From Fratercula arctica (Eukaryota > Chordata > Aves > Charadriiformes > Alcidae): DNA of 64,000 nucleotides. Below, piece after piece: positions 40,079 through 52,532 of this stretch (positions are counted from its first letter, which is position 1; each line of letters opens with the position of its first letter). The position numbers and the translations under genes were made by a program. The DNA lies in NCBI GenBank assembly GCA_947846985.1, contig CANTUZ010000003.1:59158096-59222095 (forward strand). The letters run 5' to 3'. The notes under the pieces were generated by a model. That model saw only the letters and a list, made by a program, of their open reading frames with translations, ran no database searches and was not told the origin of the DNA.

Positions 40079-41927
40079 TCTGGATTTTATTTTTTTTTTT
40101 TTATTTAAGACAGAGGTTGTCTTTGTATGAAACCCTCGTGAAAGCAGCTAGCTCCAGGTATGCAACATGTCTCTGGGAACTGCTAACTTGTAAATGTTGC
40201 AACAGCCCTTACAGCGCAGGCAATGGCTAACTGGGATTCCTCCCTTACCGGTGGCAAGAGAAACAACACCCAAAAGAAATGTGCAGAATTGCCAAGACAA
40301 AGTGAAGCAAGGTCAGGAAGACTGCAGGGGTGGAGGAGCACGCAGACAACAGTACGGAACTAAGACAGCGTCAGGAGAGAATCCCTGAATCCTGAGCGAA
40401 GTGAGAGAGCCAAGGAGGGTGTACTTTGATGCATGTAAAGGCTTACACTTCTAGATTGAAAAAGGCACTGAAAATCTTTAAATGAAAACAAATAATGTGA
40501 TGTTGTTCTCCTTCTTCACTTCTACTATCAACACAGTAGGAAAAGCATCTGTTGCTAATCACAATTACAACTACTTCTAATTCCCAGTCTCCCTTTGAAT
40601 ACAAATGTAACATATACATTTCTGCACCCATAAAATACATATGCGCAAGCCTGTTTATGCACAGATTTTTTAAAAACTGTTATTAGTTGATCCAGTTTCT
40701 TTTACCATGGCTGGAGAACTGCAGTCTGTTACCCCAACATGAATTGTGTCAGCTCCCAAGAGGCAGGCCAGCAAGTACAGTAAGGGAAGGCTACCAGCTG
40801 GGATTTCATGAAAGAAATACCTGCACAGTGTTTCACATATGCTTTGCATTTTCTTACTTTGCAAAAGCATTCTGTATTTCTTCACATATTGTGAAAACCC
40901 ACGTAAATGGTGAAATCACATTTTAATGAAGCATCATCTGAGTATATCAAATTATAAAAGATTGATATGTTGTTCACTGCTGTTAATTGACAGTAAGTGA
41001 TCAGCTTTTTGTGAAACAGTACAACTTTAGAGACCTCATACAGTTTTCCAGTGGTCCTACCATGAAAAAAATTTGCTTCTATTGAATTTATTTTAAACTG
41101 CTGTACATTGAAATAAAAAATTAGAACTAAAGGCTGATCCTGAATTACAATAAAAGCAACGCTGTAATGAAAGGTTCACACATTTTTTTTATGTAACCTA
41201 AACTTAGAACTATACTGACACATTTCTGTGTAAAAACCCATGAAATTCTGGATTTTCAGCTGCTTTCAGTGTGTGGTATGAGACACGTAAAGACACTCAG
41301 CATCTTTTGCCACTGAAAGCGATGTGTGATGTCCCAGCAGAGCAGGACCTGATCCAAAGAATAGTTTTCTTTTGAAAAAGACATGTAAACCCCACATTTT
41401 CCCATACCTTCTGTGTGCTTTTTTACATTACTGACAAATCCCTTTTTGTCCTACCCCATTTCTTCTGTCAACTCTCAATCCCCCATGGGATTAACAGGAA
41501 GCAGTCTGGACTTTTGCTTCCCTTCTTGCCCATGACAAAATGGCTTACAACCTGAACTCCAGTCAGGTCATTACGGTGTGAAACAAGCCACAGTCAGCAC
41601 TTTCACTACTCCTGACAACACATGGTGCAGAAAAAGTCCAAATGGACTCTCAAGTTGCTGCTAGAGCAATTCACATTTGAAATGACTTGTACATTCAAGT
41701 TTCTGTTGTAAAGTACATTTTTTTTAATGAACCAAAAATAATTTAAGCAACACCAGTGCTCCCTTACACCTGCAAAAAACAGGAGTAGTAACATTATCTC
41801 TATCATTTCTCCCTTTCCGCATAGTCTTTTGCATAGAAGTGGGAAAGCCTTTCAGCCAGAAAACAATCAGTAAATAACACTGTTCACCCTGTTTGTAAAG
41901 ACATGTGCAGATTAACATAGTACTTAC

Positions 41928-42083
41928 CACTCCAACAGGGAAAGCTAGAACAGCCATCACCCAGTCACGGAGGGCAATTAGTTTTTTCAGCTGTCTCTCT
42001 TGCTCTTGACTGTCATTTCCTTTAGTAAGAAGACTGGACAGGTCAGTCAAGACGCAGATCCCGAAGAAGACAGCCTGGATAAC
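41928..42083 (-). CDS. AIG1: AIG1 coding exon 2 (androgen-induced gene 1, FAHFA hydrolase)
   Basis: AIG1 is a multi-pass membrane protein that hydrolyses fatty acid esters of hydroxy fatty acids. On the minus strand this exon reads [19 protein letters not shown], then a short variable stretch, then QERQLKKLI and a second hydrophobic run ending FPVGV. From memory of the human protein this matches residues 48-99 almost residue for residue, with changes mainly in the hydrophilic loop. The exon is exactly 156 nt (52 codons), phase 0 at both ends. It is preceded by a pyrimidine-rich acceptor (ttccctttccatgcag) and followed by the consensus donor gtaagt. The open frame continues upstream of the acceptor only by chance. 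The catalytic Thr (human T43) would lie in the preceding exon, which I did not find. The paralogue ADTRP is much more divergent over this stretch, so AIG1 is the better name. Confidence 0.95.
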
Positions 42084-43359
42084 CTGCATGGAAAGGGAAC
42101 ACGCTCTTGGACACAGAGAATACCAGACCTTTGGTAGAGAGAAGGTTGGACACAGGCGCACGTAGGGATTATTGCCACAGAATTGACACGGGGAGTGGGA
42201 AACCATCAGTCCCTTAAATATGGGTAGAGTTTGCTCACATAAAAGCCACTCGTGCGTCTACACTGAAAGCCCTACATGTACCTTGCTCCTCATGTATGGG
42301 GATAATCGATGTGAATGGAAGGCCCGTTCCAGAGGTGGGACTTCCCACCCTCACCTCAGACATGTGCCACCCACCGGGGACTGAACTGCAGCCACCCCTT
42401 CCTGCTTCACTCCATACAACTCAGCCCCAAAGCCACAGCATTCACCTCTCAGGCAGAAAAAGTGACAAATGCTCCCTGTAAAAAGAAAGGAAAGAAAAAA
42501 GACGACCGGTTCCTTCCCTTGCACTAGGATGTCTCCTTTGCAGACCCTTCCTCCTCCAGACCCTCTACTCAGAGACAAAGAAGGTGCCTGAGATTTCCTG
42601 AGAGACGCAGCACATGGCCCAGGACTCATCAAATCTATCACTACTTCATCTCAGATAGCGAACGACGGAACGAGCAAGCTGCAGGAGTGATTCAGGCTTT
42701 CTTTTTGTGATGGCAGTCTGTCATTTACCTGCCTTTTCCTTTTTTGCATTTATGTATTTTGTGTGTAATATCGTAAGATTATCTGTTATATTAAATGGGT
42801 AGTTTAATCACCTGAACCCACTGATTTGGTTCAAACTTGACTTGATCTTAGTTTGATCATTGCATTTTTCTTCCTTAATTAGTAAAATTGTAGTTAGTTA
42901 GCTCAGGAATGCTCTTGCCTGAGGACCTGCACATCCTTTCTAGTGCAGTTCAGAGGAAGTGCACACAGCTTGTTTACTCCCCAAGCTGGAAGCCCAGGTC
43001 ACAAGCCCACACGCATCAGGTAATCTCAGGTAAAAAATTAACAAAACATGGGCTTGGTTCCCAAATTGCACAGTGATTCATCAAAAAACATAAACATATG
43101 CTTAAAATACTTACTACATGTTTTTTCAAAGCAAGCATGGAGTACTCGTTTAGAAGTCTTATCTGTAAATCGAAGTGTCCCTCTGACTAGGAGTCTCTGA
43201 CTAAGCAGCAGACCATCCATAAGAAATAAGAATAGCACATACCCAGATTTTGCAAAATACAATTTATCATGTGCATACATCTCTGCAGAATTTAGACTAT
43301 AATAAGTAAGTAATGTAAAAACTACCTTAGGCTAGGGGACACTGATCTGGAATATGGTA

Positions 43360-43682
43360 GGGAAGGGAGAGCAGGGGGAGGGAGTGGGGGGGGGGGGTGG
43401 TGGGAGGAAGGGAGGAAGGGAGCAAGGGAGGGAGGAAGGAAGGGAGGAAGGAAGGGAGGAAGGGAGGGAGGAAGGAAGGAAGGGAGGAAGGAAGGAAGGG
43501 AGGAAGGAAGGAAGGGAGGAAGGAAGGAAGGAAGGGAGGAAGGAAGGGAGGGAGGGAGGGAGGGAGGGAGGAAGGAAGGAAGGAAGGAAGGAAGGAAGGA
43601 AGGAAGGAAGGAAGGAAGGAAGGAAGGAAGGAAGGAAGGAAGGAAGGAAGGAAGGAAGGAAGGAAGGAAGGAAGGAAGGAAA
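43360..43682. repeat. Polypurine GGAA/GGGA microsatellite with G-quadruplex-like head
   Basis: About 320 bp consist almost wholly of purines on the plus strand. The first 40 bp are G-rich (four or more G3+ runs with short loops, then a 12-G run at 43,386-43,397). Next come mixed GGAA and GGGA units, then a nearly pure GAAG tract from about 43,570 to 43,682 (some 28 units). The long KEGR-like and LPSF-like open frames over it are artefacts of the 4-bp repeat. Confidence 0.95.
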
Positions 43683-44234
43683 TACCAAACAGATGTTGGC
43701 TACTGGAAAGGAATCTAGAGATGTGTAATCGTTGGATGGATTAAAGTACATTCCCTTCCTCAACAGTCCTTATATGACCCAAATACTTTAAATTCTGGCT
43801 GTAAAGCTATGAATGACAGACCTTCAAATGGCCCCTGGACCTGCTTGCAATTCAGCTGCCGTTGCTTTCCCCTCTCCAGGCTGTAGCTACATATAATTTG
43901 CTTGATGAATAGATGAAGCAACATTACAAAACATTCCCTGAAGCCATGAAATGTGACGGACTACTAGTGCTAGAGCTGTATATTGTGCTAGAAAAAGGTA
44001 TTACTACTTCAAATGACTGCCTGGAAAAGTTACCATCTCCACATAATTTCTGAAAAATATTTTGTATAAAAGTTGGGGCTCCCCGGAGCTACTTAATCAC
44101 ATGAACTCCTATTTTTCATGTTAATTTTTTGAAACAAGCACTTGCTAGAAAAAAATCTTCCCATACTCGGCCCTGTTTTCCACCAAACGGCCTATTTGTA
44201 GAGAAGGACTAGAAGAACTAATTATGCATTTGCT

Positions 44235-44586
44235 TGACTTAAGAGGAGACATGATACCATCTACTATTCACTCAAGTGTGTGAATGCCAAAGAAGGAAAA
44301 AGATTTAAGACAGGACTGGAAAAAAAAAGTGTACCTAACAGTAATGAGATCAATCTGGGTGTTAAAAAGTTTAGGCTGAGTACCAGGAAATATTTCCTAA
44401 CTGTGAGCTCTGTCAGACCATGAAATAGTTTCTCAGAGGAAGTGGTGGAAGCCTCATGGCTTGAGTCACTCAAACCGATATTGGACAAAACACTCAATAA
44501 TGTACTGCAGGGAACAGTATTACGTTGGCAGGGCTTGGACGAGTGACTAATGGATTGTTTGCAGCTCTAACTATGATTCCCTGAAA
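44235..44586 (+). mobile_element. Older CR1 3' end (plus strand), degenerate
   Basis: Conceptual plus-strand translation around 44,355-44,480 gives FRLSTRKYFLTVSSVRP, then a stop, then NSFSEEVVEASWLESLKP. This is the typical extreme C terminus of CR1-family ORF2, followed by sequence leading to ctatgattccctga, which resembles the end of CR1. The in-frame stop and divergence mark it as older than the minus-strand copies. It is the only CR1 fragment here in the plus orientation. Confidence 0.75.
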
Positions 44587-46679
44587 CAGTCTCTCTCCAA
44601 AGAAACACAGACTCAAACAATCACACGCCCACTTTCCAAGGGAATTGAGATTGTACATCCACTAATCAATCATAAACCGAACAGCTTCTCTCCCCATTAT
44701 CCTGTTATGAACACACCACTTCAAGGGAAAATATAATGATATCATCGGGAATAACTTAAAACTCCTAAAGGGAAAGAAAGTACCCAAAGACTTCAGAGAG
44801 TAGGTATGAAGTAAACTACTCTACAAAAAGATTAACAAATAAAAATCCATATAAGAAAGAGAAAATTACATATTTATTGAGAACATTCAGAGACAATGAA
44901 AAAATCATATAGTATTCAGGAAGGAATTGTTCCAGCTTATTCATACAAATAATGTACGTACATTCGCTCTAATACTTCCTTTCCTTTCTAGAATGTGCCA
45001 GAAAACTCTTCTGACACCTATCTACATTTGGGATTAGACTGAGAACCTCCAGAGCTGCATGAGTCTCAGCAGCATAAACTGAACAGCCAGAGTCAGTAAC
45101 GATTTACGTCCTTTGTGGATCTGGCATAGGAAAAGCGTAGCATATAGCTACTGGCAGTTTATGGTATGAAACGAAATTTTCAATGTCCATGCTCCTCGGT
45201 GGGAATGCTGCCTAACAGATGAGAAAAGTTCACAGCAAGGGAGTAGAAACTCCTTCTAAACAATATTCTCCAAAGTGCCCTGGTGTTACCTCAGATTTAG
45301 GATCACATTTTCAAAACAAGGACCTTCTTTTGAAAATCTGCAGGTGGTGAATCTATGCATGAAACACCCCCAAGATGTTAAACAAACAGTTGACTTCTTT
45401 TTTTTCCCCTGGAAATGTAAGCAATAACAGCACTTTAGAAGCAATATCTTCCAATTTTGCTGCTAACTAGAGTTTGAAGAAAAACAGTGATTTAGAAAAT
45501 GACAAATACAAATTTGACAGAAATCAGCCATACCTTCCTTATACTATGTAACAGAGATAAAGGCAGAAACTTGGAAGCAGAGTACGCAAAAACAAGAAAA
45601 TCATTAAAATAGTATAAAATACTAACTTACTGCTGACCCCATTTTCTCCATTGGAGTCTAGAGGGGCCACTACCGCTATAGTTAAAACTACAGTACCTTT
45701 AACCTGTGACAACATATTGGCAAGTAATAGAAATGGCCACTTACAGGTATTTTAGCAATACAAAACTCTGAGCAGGGAAAATATTTGTTAAATTGCTGCA
45801 GGAGAAAACAGTTATGAACAGAAGGTGAAACCAGGCCCAGAGACTTTCTCAAACAGTGAGATCTATTCAGATTATATATCAGAAAGCATTGTTCCTAATG
45901 AATCATTAGAATAAAGTAAACTAATTGTACATGTCTGTCTCTTACAAGAAAATATTCAGTGGGACAGTTTTTGCATAAGGTGCTCACTGCAGGAGAGCAG
46001 CTAATGACCTCCCTGTACTCCCCCTAATTTGACTTCTTAGAATCAGACAGAAAATATATTTCCTCATAAACCTTTCTTCAGGGCATGGAGACTCCCTTCT
46101 CCCCCATGCTGCGAGGCTCCACGCTGCAGATGAAATCTCTGCACAGATGAGGTCAATGGAAATTCTGTCGCTACTCTTACCAAGGCAGAAAACTCCCACT
46201 GAATTCATTGAATCTAGGATTTCATTGCCCGTGGACTCATCCTCTTTCAAGATCACTCTCATAATCAGAAGTATTCCTTAGAGCTCGGGGAAAAGTCTGT
46301 GCATGCACTACTATTATTCATGGGTATTTTTTCCTCTTTCTGCCTTTGAAAATGGAGAATTCACTGTCCTCAAGTTATCATTTTTGAGATTAACAGCACT
46401 TACAAATTCTATGAAATAAGGCATCTGAGTAGGCTGGCAAGTAGCCAGCGCTGCCAGAATAAAACATGGGAGTAACACTCATGAAATCAGCAAGAAATAA
46501 CACCAGACCATGGAAAATTAAAACTTTTACACATTCCAAAATGTCATATTTGCACATGAGGTGCAGGCACGTGTGTGTGTGCGCACGTGTGTATGTATGA
46601 GGTTCCGCTGTTTAAAGGTAAGACTGTATTTAAGGAAGAGACTTAAGAGTCTGCAAATATAACCCATATTATAGGAAGA

Positions 46680-46870
46680 TTAATTCACCCTAGGGTGTCA
46701 GGGAGGCCTGGCTGGTCCTTGGGGGCTGGGAGCAGCAGGAGGGCAGGCAGGGTCCATCCCACCCCCAGCCAAGTGCAGGGCAGCCAGGGGCAGTGGGGCA
46801 GCCCCAGCACCGGGCATTGGGCACCTCCCTGGGGACGGGCCACAAGCCCACGGGTGGGGGGCTGACATAA
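46680..46870. other. GC-rich, CpG-poor block
   Basis: About 190 bp of G/C-rich sequence (gggggctgggagcagcagga, ggcagccaggggcagtgggg) inside AT-rich intron. Only a few CpG sites are present, so it does not look like a CpG island. G-runs are abundant on the plus strand. No coding exon or known repeat was recognised. Confidence 0.5.
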
Positions 46871-47913
46871 CCTAACCCATCAAAGCTTAAGACAACTGGT
46901 GGCTTTCTGCAGGAAGATGAAAGTTTAGCTCTACCAGCATGCAAAATCAAATTGCTGAAAGTTGTCATTTCTAATGTATTTCAGACTTTATAATCTGCTA
47001 TATACAGAACGTGGTCTCACTTTCCTTTTCAAACAACTGGAATATGATTTATAACCTCAAAGTATCTGTTACTACTCCTTGTCACCGTGTGTCACTTCAG
47101 CTTTCATTCCTCCAGCCTCTAGACATTATTTTTTGAAGTACAAATATAATATGCTTTAGTAATTAAGATTACTATTTTAAGCAACTTTGAAATAATTTAA
47201 GTGAGATTTTTATCTCTTTGCCCACTGTAAACACGACTGATTGGACTCTGTTTTGAGACCACGCTTGGTTTGGGTAGTAGTGTATCAGGCTGCAGGCAGG
47301 CGTGCGTGGACAGCCTGCGTGCTATAACAACAGCTCAGTTATCTATAGTTGCAATACACAGAGCAAGTTCAGGTTAAGGTGAGGATAACAAGGTGTTTTT
47401 GTCAGAAAATGCACTGTGTTTACAGAACAAAGCCATGGGCTGTAGCTGTTTATTAAATCTGTTACTGTTTTTGACCGCATGATGCTACTGATTCTTCTTG
47501 TTCATCACCATTCCAGCGTTGCTGACAGGCACACTGCTTTTATTCTTGTTGCTTCTCCTCCACTTGCTGCTAGTTATAATAGCAAGCAGAAACTGGACAA
47601 CACGTAATCAAGTGCTAAATCTCTGTATCAGAGAAGCTACTGACTTCAGATAAGGAAAAGGCAAATCTTTGTGTCTACAGACAAATGAGAGAGAGACATA
47701 AAGAAATAAAAGCAAGAAGCAACAGCATTTTAAGTACTAAAATACAAGCCAGTGTAATATGTCTAATCACTAAATCTACAATTAAAGTTGAAGCACAAAC
47801 ACCATGAAAAAGTACTGTGTACTACTCAGAATCATTACTGCTGTGCAAGGAACGGGGAAGACGACTCGTATTTTAAAAGTCAGAGGTAAAAGCGCAGCAT
47901 CACCCCAGGAGAT

Positions 47914-48093
47914 TCATTGACTGACATTAAGTTGGGGCACGCAGTCAGACCTCGTATCACAGCTTCTTCCACAGCAGCTGCAGTGCCGTGGCCATTCCAG
48001 TTCGTTTTCTTTGTTGAAGCAGGTTTCAATAATGTCATAGGCCACTTCAACACAGAAAAGAAACACAGCCCCTGCCCATCCAAAGCCAGTAAC
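47914..48093 (-). CDS. Candidate 3'-terminal exon (unrecognised, low confidence)
   Basis: On the minus strand the sequence tttggtttctcag precedes an open frame beginning VTGFGWAGAVFLFCVEVAYD. It continues with IIETCFNKENELEWPRH and a Cys-rich tail (CSCCGRSC) and ends in TGA after 59 codons. A hydrophobic segment followed by an acidic and then a Cys-rich segment looks protein-like. The length is within what chance allows, and no upstream partner exon was found. No family was recognised; GFGWA resembles a motif in the last membrane segment of some claudin-like tetraspan proteins, but this is weak. Confidence 0.15.
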   Translation of the reverse strand, partial: VTGFGWAGAVFLFCVEVAYDIIETCFNKENELEWPRHCSCCGRSCDTRSDCVPQLNVSQ

Positions 48094-49489
48094 CTGAGAA
48101 ACCAAATACACAACATACAGGAGAAAGTAAGGGACAAGGGAAAGAAAACAGAGTAAGCCAAAGGAATACTTAATGCAAATGCTACCTATTTTACTTTGAG
48201 TTGTTTGTTGGTTAGGAATCTTGAAATATATATTTCTCCTATTCCTCCCGTCTCTCTCACTTACACAAATTAGAACTTAAACTCTGCTAGTAAAACATGA
48301 CACATTTCTATCAGAAGAGCCATTAGAAATTCAGTAAGTGGACTGCCTTATAAATATCTAGCACTGCCTTCATCCAAAACAATGACTCATGTCTCCCTTT
48401 ACAGCCTTCGGCGAGAGGAAAGTCTCTTCTAACCAGGATGTCACACGTGAAGACTAGTCCTTACTAGGAAATTTAACTTCATTTTCATGATTTACTCGTA
48501 TGACATGAATCAGCTTATAATGCATGCCTAATCCCTTACCATATGATATAAGTTCAGGGACTCCTTCAAATCTCATCCTTTGATTTCTACACAGCTCCCC
48601 GTAGTCTTTTTCTTTGAAGCCCACCAGTACTGTCCGAACGTAACCAAGGATGGGGTTTTAAACCAGTGAGATTTTATAGATACACAAAAGAATAAAGTCT
48701 ACTATGGAAATATTATGCATGGAAAAGAAGCCCGTTTGACTCTTGGATCTAGTTTTTATGGGTACTACGTTGTTTAAGTCCAAGTGGTTAAGCACCTACT
48801 ACAGAGCTGTGGAAAGGGGACAAAGCTGTGCAAGCTAATGAGACCTTATGTTTCTGAGAGGAGAGATGCATTTTACAATTCTGCCTGTTGGAACACAAGA
48901 TGTGTTTTTATCTGGATAGACAGCAAAAGCAACTTTTTGTGCAAACTAAGCAACTTCAGTAAGAAAGCAGAAAAACAAACCAGATGTGGGCCCCTAAAAT
49001 GTAATTTTTATAGCACTGCCTTTCAGCATCTATTACAATTCACAATTTTCAACACATGAAATTAAAAAAAAATCTGGTAAATAATACAACCATACTGCTT
49101 GCACCTCTTCCCTTCTCTTTGCATCTTCTCTCCACATAACACAGGAAAAACCCTTACTGTGTTACACTTACTGGAGAGGTTAAGGCTCAGACCATTCTGT
49201 CTTAACACGATTCTTGACTGTCTCGTAATAGTTTTCAAAAATATGCAGCCCAGTTCTTGGAGAAGTAATGTGGTTGTGCTAACGTAGTTTTAAAAGCCGT
49301 TTTCTTAATATTTTTAGTACTTCTGTAAGGACAAATATATTATTCATTACTACAACAAGTGAAGCCAAAATTTGGTAAACTGTAAAAAACATTTGAAATG
49401 CTTTAATTTATAAAGGCAAAAAAAGCACATTTCATTATTCTTTTTACATGGGGAAAATATTCCCAACAAAAAAACTGCCGTAGTGGACA

Positions 49490-49545
49490 ACAATTGAGAA
49501 ATTAATTTTAAAGTGCTACTACAATTGAGAAATTAAAGTGCTACT
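49490..49545. repeat. Short imperfect tandem duplication
   Basis: acaattgagaaattaa plus agtgctact occurs twice in a row. The first copy carries six extra bases (ttttaa) in the middle (31 bp against 25 bp). Confidence 0.85.
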
Positions 49546-50484
49546 ATATCTCAGCTGTGTTGCATAGATGATATTTCCAACATGATCTCAGCATGACAGA
49601 GTGTATGCCATCTGGCTCAGGAGTGCTAACAGCGTGGAATCCACTACCATGTATCAGATGAAGAGATGGAATGGACAAATACTAAAGCAGTATGAACAAA
49701 AAACTGACCAGATGCTGAGAAAGTGTTAAATTTTCTCAAATTTTTTGCATTCTGTTTAGCTGTGCTGTGTCATTCCTCTCCAACACCATATCAATCCAGT
49801 CTTCCTTCTTCCTCTAAAAACTAGAGATATTTTCTGGATACTTTTGAGTTCTAGTTGTCTGTATATCTTACTTTGATCTTAGCTAATACACTCAAAGAAG
49901 CAGTAAACTCATTGTTGCATTATTTAAGAAATTATTATCCTATTTTTATCTTTATCTTTTTGATTTTAAATTGTTTTGACTAAACTCATTTTCTAATAAT
50001 CCCCATCTTCTTCCTTACTCTCTTGCATTGTGTATAGAAAAGCTGCCATTACTACTTATTGTATCCTGCTTATAAGACAGTGTAATTTCATTAAACTTAC
50101 ATAATCCACTCAGTGAACATGTATAATACAGTTTATTCAGAATAGATTTTGATCTTATTAGGTTATATCTTTTATGTTTTTCTTTGTTAAAGCTTAATCT
50201 TATTAAGATTATACACTGCACAGAAGGTTATGTCATTATTTTGGCTTAAATGCTAATTTTACACATTTCAGCATGATTGGTACGCTCTCTGCAGCGGTGG
50301 CCTTGCAGTCCAGCAGGCAGGAATGGCAGCTCTCTAGACAATGTTTGGGATAGTTAGCTAAGAAGCTAAGACTTGTTCTGCAGCTGTCTGTGCTAAACTG
50401 AGCTTTAGGATAAGGTTTCCAATGGCTGGAAAGTCCCTAGCACTTTGTTAAATTAATTACCCCAAAAGAAATTACATTGTATTA

Positions 50485-50652
50485 AGTGCAGAACTTTCTC
50501 AAAGAAATGGCTTTCTTAAAACTTCAGAAAGTTCTGCATTGCACCAACTTTTTCAAGTTTAGAAATACAGTTTGAAAACCACTAGAGGGAAGCAATTTTG
50601 ACAGATCAAACTTGAAAACAAAACTACACTGAAGTTTTTCAAAGTTGGTGTG
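50485..50652. repeat. Two adjacent inverted repeats (foldback structure)
   Basis: The first foldback has a perfect 13-bp stem, tgcagaactttct at 50,487-50,499 against agaaagttctgca at 50,526-50,538, with a 26-nt loop. The second starts immediately after, with outer arms caccaacttt (50,542-50,551) and aaagttggtg (50,641-50,650). It has an inner pair caagttt (50,554-50,560) and aaacttg (50,608-50,614). It could be a relic of a small DNA transposon or a structured RNA; nothing decides between them. Confidence 0.6.
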
Positions 50653-52463
50653 ACTGATTTTGCTTTTTATTTCTTCCCTTTTTAATGAATAAGGTAACAT
50701 CTGCCTTCTAAATGGTGGAATTTAGAAAAAGCCGTGACTGATGTACCTCAGCAACATGGTGACAGAGATGGAAATGCCAGTGAGAAAGGCACTACAATCT
50801 TCTGGGATACAGCAGCCTCAGTGCTGCCCTGCTATGGCTGTAGGAAATAAAAGGTTTTAATTCATCTGTTTCCTGAGCACTGTGAAAGCAGTAATGAACG
50901 ACTCCTCACACCTGTCCAGCGAGGCAGGCTATTAAGGGATATAGTCTCAGCTGGGGAATTCTTCCTCTCTCCAGTGTAGGTAAGGGAAAGAAACATTAAG
51001 AGCTTTATCCCACCTCTTCATCCATCCAACACCACACACACCCAGCCAGCTGCAAACCCACACTGTGAAAAACAGCGCAAGTCTCCACTCGGGGTCATCT
51101 TCAGCTTTTGCTTAGAGCAACTTTTCTTCCTTGGCTCACTGCTGCAGCAGCTGAAGGATAATTTATGAGGGGCGGGTAAAATATATTCATAAATAAAGTT
51201 ATTACTAAGATAGGGATGTTCTGTAATTAGACCACAGCAAAGGATGCTGCTATTCAAGCCCCACTTGAAAAAAAGTGAGGACACAATTTTGTACACTAAT
51301 TATAAAGCACATAGTTCAATGAAAGGTGATCTAACACATTGTACTGTCCTCATAAACAAGACTATTCTTTACACAACATTTCAAGCAAGCCACAGTGTGT
51401 TACAAAGAGTTGTATTTCAGGAGGAAAAAAAAAAGTTCTCGTTATCTTACATCTCTAAAGAAAACATGGGAAAATCCCTGATATAAGCTACCTGCATTTA
51501 AATTAAATAATGCAAGTGGGGGTTGAGCATTCACTAGGTGTGTGGCATTTCAACCCCAGATGATAACACTTCCCTGCTTTCATTGTCTTTCTCTTGAATA
51601 AATCTCAAAGGAAATTAAGGATTTGTTTCCTGATCGCCCTTGGTGAAAGGGAGGCAGGGAGAAGTGAGCTGGCTCAGGTCAGGCAGCAGGGGACGAACGC
51701 AGGTGCCCTGATCCCTCGGGGGTTCTCTAGGCATTAGATCAGGCTGTTTTCCCCGAATCTGCCCTCGCTCTTACAGCGACAGCCATTTCCACTGCTTACT
51801 AGGGAAATGCTCCCGGCTTTCTCAGAGAAACGGCGTGGACCTTTTCATTCCCTCCAAACTCAGCCACACTACTGTTAGTATAAATCCGAATACTTTTCCT
51901 CTTACACAGCTCACATTGATCATGGTTTTCAAAGACTTTGCTTTACTATGTCTTTCCAAGTTTTCTGACAGTTAGATACGGTAATTCTGACTAGCTGATC
52001 TGTCTGTGCCAACCAACTGGAGCTACCAAGGTCTCAAATATAATAGCTTGGGAGAGCTTGCTCATTACACCATTCCCACTTTCACTGTTCTTATACCGTA
52101 GTTCATAACAGCAGATACTGATTTTGAGCAACACTAGCACTGAATAAATCTTTTTAATTTTCCCATCGCTTGTTCTGCTCTGTATGAATAAGTTCAATGA
52201 GCTGCAATTTCAGTGCGGTGCACACTTGGCTTCCCAGCACCCCCAAAGGACAGGGCTGGAAGAAGCGCAACCATCCCATCTGCCACCTGGAGACCGTCTT
52301 TGGAGAGAGGGGCCTGAAAAAGAAACAGCATGGGGCCCTATCTTGCCTTACGTGCTCATGAAGGCAGACACAACTCAAACATCTCTCACTCCAACCGACG
52401 TTTAACCATTTCTTGAGTTTCCAAACTAATCTTTCAGACATTACTGTTGACTGTATTTCTGTT

Positions 52464-52532
52464 ATAGAATCATAGAATGGTTTGGGTTAGAAGGGACCTT
52501 AAAGATTAGCTAGTTCCAGCCTCCCTGCCATG
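52464..52532 (-). mobile_element. CR1 3'-end fragment
   Basis: A very short reverse-complement CR1 tail: atagaatcatagaatggttt, then gggttagaagggaccttaaa, then a stretch ending cctccctgccatg. It is about 70 bp long and then breaks into unrelated sequence. Confidence 0.8.

Larger units (their letters stand above)
30667..41927 (-). other. AIG1: AIG1 intron 2
   Basis: This 11,261-bp interval lies between two in-frame AIG1 exons, with gtaagt at its 5' end and cttcttag at its 3' end on the minus strand. It carries the large CR1 element at 34.7-38.0 kb, a short CR1 tail near 40.0 kb, and scattered short A or T runs. The rest (30.7-34.7, 38.1-39.9 and 40.1-41.9 kb) shows no coding exon, RNA gene or repeat that I recognise. 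Confidence 0.9.

Noticed and set aside
43332..43763. Long Leu/Pro/Ser and Lys/Glu/Gly repeat frames
   Set aside because: A pure 4-bp microsatellite reads open in every frame; these are translation artefacts.
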